From: CAYJVB01 sp964373575
Lineage (GTDB): Archaea; Aenigmatarchaeota; Aenigmatarchaeia; CG10238-14
Assembly: GCA_964373575.1 (NCBI GenBank)
Contig: CAYJVB010000042.1
Coordinates: 1-5,678 of the forward strand
Direction: 5' to 3'
DNA: 5,678 nucleotides
Part shown: positions 1 to 4,787 of the stretch, in pieces
How the letters are laid out: each line of letters starts with the position of its first letter
Numbering within the stretch: position 1 is the stretch's first letter
Notes under the pieces: generated by a model
Seen by the model: the letters and a program-made list of their open reading frames with translations, nothing else
Told to the model about the DNA's origin: nothing
Databases searched by the model: none
Program-made: the position numbers and the translations under genes

Positions 1-39
1 TTGGAGCGAACCATGTCTAGGTCTTCTCGTTGCCGGCAT
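1..39 (-). CDS. rpl3: Ribosomal protein uL3 (L3), N-terminal end only, cut by window edge
   Basis: The minus strand from position 39 down to 1 reads MPATRRPRHGSLQ with no interruption. Archaeal uL3 proteins begin with this kind of segment: Met-Pro, a basic stretch, then R-P-R-x-G-S-L-Q, normally followed by F-W-P-R-K-R-A. uL3 is an early-assembly protein of the large ribosomal subunit whose basic extension reaches towards the peptidyl-transferase centre, and in archaea it usually heads a large ribosomal-protein operon (L3, L4, L23, L2 and others). Only 13 codons are visible, so the call rests on the N-terminal signature. Support comes from a TATA-like box at 68-76 correctly placed for a leftward, nearly leaderless transcript. 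The Shine-Dalgarno match is weak (GAGTGG on the minus strand at 49-44). This fragment anchors the window to an archaeal chromosome rather than a plasmid or virus. Confidence 0.8.
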   Translation of the reverse strand, partial: MPATRRPRHGSLQ

Positions 40-67
40 AAAACCACTCTTACGATTTAGATATGAA

Positions 68-76
68 TATTTATAA
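68..76 (-). promoter_or_regulatory. TATA-like box for uL3 operon
   Basis: On the minus strand this reads TTATAAATA within a longer AT-rich run. Archaeal TATA boxes centre about 26 bases upstream of the transcription start, which would place the start near 46 and the uL3 ATG (39-37) some 7 bases later, giving a nearly leaderless mRNA. The surroundings are AT-rich, so the match is suggestive only. Confidence 0.4.
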
Positions 77-165
77 TATTAATGATTTGAACCATGTAAT
101 CGCGTCCATGCTGTCAACAAACAGAAGATAAAACAGAGGGTAACATGGACATAAGTTGTATAATA

Positions 166-194
166 AAAACCAAAATATCCTCCACGTTGGTTTT
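166..194. repeat. 8-bp inverted repeat with 13-base loop
   Basis: AAAACCAA (166-173) and TTGGTTTT (187-194) are exact reverse complements separated by 13 bases. By the promoters proposed here, the repeat lies outside both predicted transcripts. It could be a protein-binding site or part of an unseen small RNA. It is not followed by a T-run that would make it a convincing terminator. Confidence 0.3.
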
Positions 195-250
195 CCTTTC
201 GTTGACCATGTCTGACTGATTTTTAACAATTTTTTTCATGATCAAAAGGC

Positions 251-258
251 TTAAATAT
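251..258 (+). promoter_or_regulatory. Archaeal TATA box for the rightward gene group
   Basis: TTAAATAT sits in the context AAAAGGCTTAAATATAA, a typical archaeal core promoter with a purine-rich BRE-like stretch just upstream. Its centre near 254 predicts transcription starting near 280, leaving a leader of about 20 bases before the ATG at 302. It probably drives the 230-aa gene and may drive the HIT and kinase genes behind it. Confidence 0.65.
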
Positions 259-261
259 AAC

Positions 262-282
262 TATTACTATTAAGTAGTAATA
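262..282. promoter_or_regulatory. Palindrome over expected transcription start (candidate operator)
   Basis: TATTACTA (262-269) and TAGTAATA (275-282) are perfect reverse complements around the 5-base centre TTAAG. The palindrome begins four bases after the TATA box and covers the predicted start site near 280. Many archaeal repressors bind here to block polymerase recruitment. The high AT content raises the chance of a fortuitous match, so operator function is inferred from position and symmetry. Confidence 0.4.
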
Positions 283-301
283 ATGAAGAGATGACATCAA
301 A

Positions 302-994
302 ATGACGACACAAGTTCCGAGTCCTGCTTTAACTAAGGCACTTCAAGATGGAGACATGAATAAAGATACTTATGAAAGAATGTTATATTTAGAACGAGAA
401 ATTGCCGAATCCCATGAAAGATTAGGGGGTATTGATCCCGATAAAATAAAAAGATTTGCTTCTTTATTGGGAGCAGATCAGTCAGTATCGTATTTAGGTA
501 TTGAGGGTTTATTATTACATGTTGGACCTTATTCAGAATTCGTATTAGATCAGTTTAGAGATTCAGACGAGTTATATTCACGATATGTAACAGGTTTTGA
601 GAGATTCATATTTGAAAGGACTGTAAGCACACGAGATTTATTTGATGGCTCTGAACAATATCATAGATGGAAAGACGCAATAGAAACAGTTAAAATATGG
701 CACTCAACTTTCGGAGATGTTTTACCACTAGGAAACTATTGTTTACCTTATTTACAGCAACTAATTGAACTTGCAAGTTTAGGAATGGGAGATCTAGAAA
801 GAAGTATTGCATATGCTAAGAAAGTCAAGAATGCCTATTCTGAAGGAGAAACTGAAATAGATAAATTTGACAGAGGAACTTTCGATAGACCTAACTTCTT
901 GTACGACTCATTTCCTTTAATCGCATATGTTAGAGAAAAGGTCGAAGAAATTAAGAGATTAGATGCTCAATTAGGAAGACGGGTAGTAATTTAA
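302..994 (+). CDS. Uncharacterised soluble, probably helical protein (230 aa)
   Basis: I do not recognise this family. The start at 302 has a weak Shine-Dalgarno-like GAGATGA at 288-294, seven bases upstream, and follows a good archaeal TATA box. The protein has no signal peptide and no hydrophobic stretch long enough for a membrane helix, so it should be cytoplasmic. Charged residues are spread through it and helix-forming segments dominate: residues 21-42, 45-57, 75-108, 117-135, 148-178 and a final amphipathic helix at 205-225. It has a single cysteine (C147). No Walker, helix-turn-helix, zinc-ribbon or catalytic signature stands out. It is the first gene after the promoter, 31 bases ahead of the HIT gene and divergent from uL3. 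Co-regulation with the HIT and kinase genes is plausible but unproven. Codon use and the clean upstream signals make it a real gene. Confidence 0.8.
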   Translation: MTTQVPSPALTKALQDGDMNKDTYERMLYLEREIAESHERLGGIDPDKIKRFASLLGADQSVSYLGIEGLLLHVGPYSEFVLDQFRDSDELYSRYVTGFERFIFERTVSTRDLFDGSEQYHRWKDAIETVKIWHSTFGDVLPLGNYCLPYLQQLIELASLGMGDLERSIAYAKKVKNAYSEGETEIDKFDRGTFDRPNFLYDSFPLIAYVREKVEEIKRLDAQLGRRVVI

Positions 995-999
995 AAAAT
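990..999 (+). promoter_or_regulatory. Possible TATA box for HIT gene
   Basis: TTTAAAAAAT overlaps the stop codon of the 230-aa gene. Its centre lies about 30 bases before the HIT ATG at 1026, the spacing expected for a nearly leaderless archaeal mRNA. This would explain why no Shine-Dalgarno site precedes the HIT gene. The region is generally A-rich, so confidence is low. Confidence 0.3.
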
Positions 1000-1025
1000 T
1001 AAAATCCTAAAATCAATTAGTTAAT

Positions 1026-1517
1026 ATGACAGAGTGCGTCTTTTGCGAGATAGGAAAAAAGAAAATTCCAGCCAGAATAGTACATGAAGAAGACGAGGTA
1101 TTAGCTTTCCTTGATATTACACCAAGATCCAAAGGCATGTGTTTAGTTATACCAAAACAACATATTTCAACTTTTGATGAAAATAGTGATTTAGCAGCTA
1201 ATGTTTTTGATTCAGCTATGACTGTTGGGAAAAAATTGATGACCGCTTTAAACCCTTTAGCAGTATTCTTTTCAGTTATGACAGCGCAAGTTCCTCACTT
1301 TCATGTCAGGGTTTATCCGGTTTATGAAGATCAAATTCCTTTAATTGAAAACAAGCCTATAGAAATTTCAGAAAAAGAATTGAATGAACTCGCAAAGAAA
1401 ATTAATTCTGTTCGACAAGAGACAGAACATGAGAAAAAAGTAGAACCACAAATAGTTGAACGTAGGAGAAGCGAGAATGATAAGTATTGGTTGAAACGAC
1501 ATCAGGAGGTGGGATGA
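1026..1517 (+). CDS. HIT-family nucleotide-binding protein with altered catalytic motif
   Basis: The N-terminal part is a clear histidine-triad fold: CVFC (C4, C7), the E-x-D-x-V-L-A-F-L-D-I-T-P segment (residues 22-33), G-M-C-L-V-I-P-K-Q-H (37-46) and V-P-H-F-H-V-R-V-Y-P (89-98). C4, C7, H46 and H91 could bind the structural zinc found in many prokaryotic HIT proteins. HIT proteins hydrolyse or transfer nucleoside monophosphates (AMP from AMP-amidates, ApnA and similar). H93 matches the nucleophilic His, but the third His of the H-x-H-x-H triad is Arg (R95). The usual N-x-G-x-x-A-G-Q phosphate loop is also replaced by F-F-S-V-M-T-A-Q (81-88), so the activity may differ or be lost. A charged tail of about 34 residues (130-163) follows the domain. 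No Shine-Dalgarno site is seen. The stop overlaps the next gene's ATG by one base, so this gene and the adenosine-specific kinase are probably co-translated, and both handle adenosine nucleotides. Confidence 0.85.
   Translation: MTECVFCEIGKKKIPARIVHEEDEVLAFLDITPRSKGMCLVIPKQHISTFDENSDLAANVFDSAMTVGKKLMTALNPLAVFFSVMTAQVPHFHVRVYPVYEDQIPLIENKPIEISEKELNELAKKINSVRQETEHEKKVEPQIVERRRSENDKYWLKRHQEVG
1504..1511 (+). promoter_or_regulatory. Strong Shine-Dalgarno deciding the kinase start
   Basis: AGGAGGTG is a near-perfect match to the archaeal anti-Shine-Dalgarno complement. It lies 2 bases before the ATG at 1514 and 5 before the ATG at 1517. The latter is normal spacing and gives an N-terminus (MELK...) typical of the family, so 1517 is preferred. 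It also rules out the longer TTG start at 1487. Confidence 0.75.
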
Positions 1518-2005
1518 TGGAACTCAAAACTGAAATTGTAAAAATAGAGGCCCCAAAAGATTGCAACGTTATTCTAGGACAAAGTCACTTCATCAAAACA
1601 GTAGAAGATATTCATGAAGCTCTGATTAGTACTGTCCCTAACATTAAATTTGGCCTAGGATTTTGCGAATCTAGTGGTCCTTGCCTGGTTAGACATACAG
1701 GCAATGATGAAGAATTGAGAAAACTGGCTGCAGATAAAGCATTTGAATTGGCATGCGGCCACTGTTTTGTGCTTTTCATAAAAAATGCATATCCAATCAA
1801 CTTATTGCAACGAATAAGAGATGTTCATGAAGTTGTCAACATATATGCGGCAAGTGCTAATCCTTTAGAAGTCATTGTAGCTGAAACACAGCAAGGCAGA
1901 GGTATATTGGGAGTAGTAGATGGATTGAAATCTACAGGGATAGAAGGGGAAAAAGAAATCAAAGAAAGACATGATTTGTTGAGAAAGTTTGGTTATAAAC
2001 TCTAG
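1517..2005 (+). CDS. Adenosine-specific kinase family protein (Adenosine_kin, former DUF355)
   Basis: The 162-aa product matches a compact, strongly conserved archaeal family along its whole length. Signatures visible are the start MELK, N-V-I-L-G-Q-S-H-F-I-K-T-V-E-D (17-31), K-F-G-L-G-F-C-E-S-S-G (44-54), G-H-C-F-V (81-85), A-x-P-I-N (91-95), Y-A-A-S-A-N-P-L-E-V-I-V-A-E-T (110-124) with Q-G-R-G-I-L-G-V-V-D-G (126-136), and the end D-L-L-R-K-F-G-Y-K-L. A Pyrobaculum member has been studied structurally as an adenosine/AMP-binding protein and the family is named adenosine-specific kinase. The exact reaction is less settled than the name suggests. It shows no relation to PfkB-type adenosine kinases. 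Five cysteines (16, 40, 50, 56, 80, with C83 also nearby) are more than I would expect. It is translationally coupled to the HIT gene. It is intact and is the last ordinary chromosomal gene before the toxin locus. Confidence 0.9.
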   Translation: MELKTEIVKIEAPKDCNVILGQSHFIKTVEDIHEALISTVPNIKFGLGFCESSGPCLVRHTGNDEELRKLAADKAFELACGHCFVLFIKNAYPINLLQRIRDVHEVVNIYAASANPLEVIVAETQQGRGILGVVDGLKSTGIEGEKEIKERHDLLRKFGYKL

Positions 2006-2006
2006 T

Positions 2007-2201
2007 TTGGGTGATAGAGTAATTGAAATAAAAGATAAAGTATACGTTACTATGACAAAACAATTACAAGCTGAGGCTATTTTAGCTGAAAAGTGGGGAA
2101 TAAAGCCTGAACTTATTACTGGAATACGTACAAAAGTATCAGATAGCGTAGAGAAAGCATTTAATATTATAAGAAGACCTTGGTTAGGACCACAGGGGTG
2201 A
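2007..2201 (+). pseudogene. 5'-truncated nuclease-toxin remnant (PD-(D/E)xK C-terminal half)
   Basis: An open frame directly behind the kinase stop encodes about 64 residues with no ATG at the front and no Shine-Dalgarno; the possible starts are TTG at 2007 or 1989, the latter overlapping the kinase. It begins D-R-V-I-E-I-K-D, then T-K-Q-L-Q-A-E-A-I-L-A-E-K-W-G-I-K-P-E-L, then T-K-V-S-D-S-V-E-K-A-F, and ends RRPWLGPQG. A strand with E-x-K, then a helix carrying (T/R)-x-Q-L, a G-I-x-x-x-L strand and a final short helix is the layout of the C-terminal half of restriction-endonuclease-fold toxins of polymorphic toxin systems. The half carrying the first Asp is missing. Its stop lies 5 bases before the immunity-like gene, exactly where a toxin gene should end. 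I infer a decayed or displaced toxin tip. A small intact protein is the alternative. Confidence 0.5.
2194..2201 (+). promoter_or_regulatory. Shine-Dalgarno deciding the immunity-like gene start
   Basis: AGGGGTGA lies 5 bases before the ATG at 2207 and overlaps the stop codon of the toxin remnant. This supports the ATG at 2207 over the in-frame TTG at 2180 or GTG at 2198, and implies translational coupling to the former toxin gene. Confidence 0.6.
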
Positions 2202-2206
2202 AATTT

Positions 2207-3013
2207 ATGCCGAAAATAAGTTATCTTGAATTACAAATCCATTCAAAAAATAAATTAGAGCCAACAAGTGCAAAAAAATTATTACAGTTTATTTCGAATT
2301 ATGAAAATGGACTTATGAAGCCTGAAAAATATGATTACAAAGAACCTGCAAAATTAGAATTTAATCCTAATGATTTATCGACTTTAATTAAATGGATGTC
2401 TAATGAAAGCTGTTGGATATTTTTAAAAAGTATTAAAAAAGTCCGTTATCACGGATACATTAAAGACTATAGAGGAAGTAATAACTTAATTGATGGAAAT
2501 CTAACACCGAGGAGTGTATTAACAGAAGTTATTTTCTGGATTGATTCAAATATCATAAAAAAGAAATCAGTAGATTTCATTAAAAACTTTTTTAAAGAAT
2601 TATTTCTTATTCTTGATAGTGAATTTGGATTTCTTACATTAAAACAAGATTATGATAATAAAAACCATTTAGTAGAAAAACTAGATGATAATGGTACACG
2701 AGAAACTTATCTTGGACAAAAATTAGAGATAGAAGGTATAGCTGGCTTATATTGGATAAACATATTCGGTAAAAATTATGTAGATTGGTTTGGTAAAGGA
2801 AAATTTGACAAAATAAGATGTTGGAAAAAAGAAGAATTAAATAATGGTTCTATACTTCTCCAATTCTGTGAAAGACCAGAGGAATGTTTAAGCGATACCG
2901 TATTAGAACAACAAAAAAATGTTAAAAAAACACTTGGAGAAGATACATTTTTTGATTTAAAACAGCCAAATAGGAAGGTAAAAATACCTAAATTTTTAAG
3001 AGGTTCTATCTAG
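2207..3013 (+). CDS. Immunity-like protein (tentatively Imm52-type), orphaned from its toxin
   Basis: The product is 268 aa, soluble, without signal peptide. The recognisable part is residues 177-196, G-I-A-G-L-Y-W-I-N-I-F-G-K-N-Y-V-D-W-F-G, resembling the G-x-x-G-L-Y-W-x-N-x-F-G-x-x-Y-V-x-x-F-G motif I associate with immunity proteins beside Rhs and other polymorphic nuclease toxins (Imm52-like). Around it are aromatic-rich segments (W63, W70, W111) and a C-terminal basic tail. Immunity proteins bind and neutralise the toxin encoded just upstream. Here the upstream partner is only a nuclease fragment, so this gene looks like an orphan kept to protect against siblings that still make the toxin. 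It appears more AT-rich than the kinase before it. Its TAG stop shares one base with the GTG start of the Rhs gene. The family assignment is from memory of the motif; immunity function also rests on position. Confidence 0.55.
   Translation: MPKISYLELQIHSKNKLEPTSAKKLLQFISNYENGLMKPEKYDYKEPAKLEFNPNDLSTLIKWMSNESCWIFLKSIKKVRYHGYIKDYRGSNNLIDGNLTPRSVLTEVIFWIDSNIIKKKSVDFIKNFFKELFLILDSEFGFLTLKQDYDNKNHLVEKLDDNGTRETYLGQKLEIEGIAGLYWINIFGKNYVDWFGKGKFDKIRCWKKEELNNGSILLQFCERPEECLSDTVLEQQKNVKKTLGEDTFFDLKQPNRKVKIPKFLRGSI
2999..3004 (+). promoter_or_regulatory. Shine-Dalgarno supporting the GTG start of the Rhs gene
   Basis: AGAGGT lies 8 bases before the GTG at 3013 and inside the end of the immunity-like gene. 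It differs by one base from GGAGGT. It makes the 1-base stop/start overlap a credible coupled start, although the next in-frame ATG (residue 33, at 3109) cannot be excluded. Confidence 0.45.
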
Positions 3014-4785
3014 TGCAACAATTATTACAAACCCCGATTGAAAAATTTGGCAAAATAGTAGGTGAAAACATAGAAAAATTACTCAAACTCACGTTTAATA
3101 TTCATGACATGCAAATAATTTTTCACTATCTGAAAATCAGAAAGAAAATTAATGGTAAAACATTTCATATAGATTATCAAACTGTTAAATTAGTTAAAAA
3201 TAACAGAGAATTTCAAAGGGAACAATTAATAACCAGAGTAATAAACCCTGATGGAACTAACAAAACAATTGTATTCGATCACAGAACTATTACTGTCTAT
3301 GATGAAAACGGTCATAGAAAAGCGTATATTTTAGATGGATATGATAGAATTACTAAAGTTGTAGAGTACAACAATGATCCAGTTCTAGGATTGAACTTTG
3401 AAGTTGACCAGTACAACACAACTTATTCATATGATACAGTTGATAATTTAGTAAATATAACAGATGCTCTTGGCAACATTTACACATTTTCTTATGACTC
3501 GTTGGGAAGAAGAATTGCATTATCAGATCCTGATTTAGGAAATTGGACATACACCTATGATCTTGTTGGAAATTTGATAACACAAAAGCAAGTTGGTGGA
3601 GGCAACTTAGTCAGTGGAGATGGCTTCTATCGTGAGTATGATGGATTAAATCAACTAATAAGAATTAGAAATGGCTCTGCTGCTAATTCTGGACAGATTG
3701 AAAACTACACATATGATCCATTCGGACAGAGGATAAAGATAATGAGGAATGACTCGGCTAAGACAATAATCTATACTCCGTTCAAGGAATTGATGCAGAT
3801 AAGAAATACTTCTGGCATTTTCAACTTCACCTATGTTTATCAAGACGATGTTCTAGTAGCTAGAGTTGATCCTAAAAATAACAAGACATTTTATCATCCA
3901 GATCATTTAGGAAGTACTGTTTTGATAACAAATGCAAGTGGAAGGATTGTTGAGAATACTTTCTATTCGCCTTTTGGTGAAGTGTTAGGTGGTGGGAAAA
4001 GTGATGTTAAATTGTATACGGGACAGTTCAAAGATTTGTCTTGCGAGTATTACTATGGAGCGAGGTATTATAATCCCTGTATTGGACAATTTATACAACC
4101 TGATACTTTAATACAACAAGTTTACAATCCACAATCATTGAATCATTATTCATATGGTCTTAACAATCCATATCGATACAAAGATGACACAGGACAAATA
4201 CCGATAGATACAGTTTTTGATATCGCTTTCATAGGTTATGATTTGTACACATTGGCTACGCAAGGTGTGGGAGAAAATAATGAAAACTTAGTAGCATTCG
4301 GACTAGATGTAGGTGGTGCAGCTATACCTTATGCTACTGGACTCGGCAAGGCGTACAAGGCTGGAAAATTAGCAGATAGAGCAGTAGATACTACAAAAGC
4401 TATCGATAAGGCAACTAATGTAGCAAAAACTACAAAAAACATTCCAAATCCTTTTGGTAGTAAAGGTGGTTTAGCCCATCAAGCAGAAGTTAATAAAATT
4501 GCTAAAAATATAGAATCGCGTGGTCTTGAACCTGTAAAAGAATTTACTATAAAAGATCCTATAACTGGAAAAACTAGACGTGCTGATGTAGTTGGTCGTG
4601 ATCCATTAACCAAAGAAGTAAAAGAAATTCATCAAGTAGGTAAAGAAACAAAATTAGGAAACCCCATATCAAGAGAAAGAAAAGCAATAATTGATGTAGA
4701 GAATGCTATTAAGAATTTAGATAATTTTCTCAAAGATGTTGAAGTGCAATTTCATAAATATATACCAAAATCAGGAGGTAGCTGA
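3013..4785 (+). CDS. Short Rhs protein with C-terminal restriction-endonuclease-like toxin
   Basis: This 590-aa protein is a Rhs tip. Residues 1-65 are unrecognised and lack a signal peptide. YD repeats run from about 75 to 240 (YD at 140, 161, 182, 209, 234). The Rhs core follows: F-Y-H-P-D-H-L-G-S-T (293-302), Y-S-P-F-G (318-322), Y-Y-Y-G-A-R-Y-Y-N-P (346-355), Q-F-I-Q-P-D (359-364) and N-N-P-Y-R-Y-K-D-D-T-G (384-394). Such cores form a shell that encloses and self-cleaves the toxin; D364 and D391/D392 are candidate protease aspartates. Residues 398-475 are a hydrophobic then Ala/Lys-rich pre-toxin linker. The toxin (about 477-585) has H-Q-A-E-V (489-493), R-A-D-V-V (523-527) and E-I-H-Q-V-G (538-543), fitting a PD-(D/E)xK nuclease with D525 and E538 and His/Gln replacing Lys. 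Full-length Rhs proteins usually exceed 1,000 residues, so the front is missing. The immunity candidate starts 2 bases after the stop. Confidence 0.9.
   Translation: MQQLLQTPIEKFGKIVGENIEKLLKLTFNIHDMQIIFHYLKIRKKINGKTFHIDYQTVKLVKNNREFQREQLITRVINPDGTNKTIVFDHRTITVYDENGHRKAYILDGYDRITKVVEYNNDPVLGLNFEVDQYNTTYSYDTVDNLVNITDALGNIYTFSYDSLGRRIALSDPDLGNWTYTYDLVGNLITQKQVGGGNLVSGDGFYREYDGLNQLIRIRNGSAANSGQIENYTYDPFGQRIKIMRNDSAKTIIYTPFKELMQIRNTSGIFNFTYVYQDDVLVARVDPKNNKTFYHPDHLGSTVLITNASGRIVENTFYSPFGEVLGGGKSDVKLYTGQFKDLSCEYYYGARYYNPCIGQFIQPDTLIQQVYNPQSLNHYSYGLNNPYRYKDDTGQIPIDTVFDIAFIGYDLYTLATQGVGENNENLVAFGLDVGGAAIPYATGLGKAYKAGKLADRAVDTTKAIDKATNVAKTTKNIPNPFGSKGGLAHQAEVNKIAKNIESRGLEPVKEFTIKDPITGKTRRADVVGRDPLTKEVKEIHQVGKETKLGNPISRERKAIIDVENAIKNLDNFLKDVEVQFHKYIPKSGGS
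3718..3772 (+). repeat. 55-bp exact direct repeat, copy 1 (Rhs core)
   Basis: This stretch encodes PFGQRIKIMRNDSAKTII within the YD-repeat/core region of the Rhs gene and is identical base for base to 5624-5678. The base before it differs (T at 3717, C at 5623). The four codons upstream encode the same residues (Y-T-Y-D) but differ at three third positions. Confidence 0.97.
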
Positions 4786-4787
4786 AT

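Larger units (their letters stand above)
40..301. other. Divergent intergenic promoter region, no gene seen
   Basis: This 262-bp spacer separates leftward uL3 from the rightward 230-aa gene. Reading frames on both strands are short and broken, and none starts with a usable ribosome site. It holds a TATA-like box for each direction, a 7-bp inverted repeat (GTCCATG at 104-110 and CATGGAC at 144-150), an 8-bp hairpin-capable repeat (166-194), T-rich stretches at 220-236 and a palindrome at 262-282. The motif GAACCATGT occurs at 89-97 and again at 8-16 inside uL3, with GACCATGTCT at 204-213; this could be chance. Confidence 0.6.

Noticed and set aside
2..76. Plus-strand frame open from the window start to TAA at 74-76 (tail of an upstream gene)
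   Set aside because: Only 24 codons, and the opposite strand gives a far better match, the uL3 N-terminus, over 1-39.
104..194. Small structured RNA in the divergent spacer, suggested by two inverted repeats
   Set aside because: The stems are short (7 and 8 bp), not nested into a convincing fold, and no promoter/terminator pair frames them.
220..236. T-rich run as a transcription terminator
   Set aside because: No rightward gene ends upstream of it in the window, and it sits just before a promoter, where AT-rich sequence is expected.
1487..1516. Longer N-terminus for the adenosine-specific kinase from TTG at 1487
   Set aside because: The strong Shine-Dalgarno at 1504-1511 would fall inside the coding region, and the family begins at MELK, matching the ATG at 1517.
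1612..1800. 62-codon open frame on the minus strand inside the kinase gene
   Set aside because: It lies wholly within a strongly conserved gene on the other strand, has no ribosome site and its translation resembles no protein.
3353..3843. Two minus-strand open frames (3353-3583 and 3655-3843) inside the Rhs gene
   Set aside because: They are antisense shadows of the YD-repeat region, with no upstream signals and low-complexity Cys/His/Leu-rich translations.
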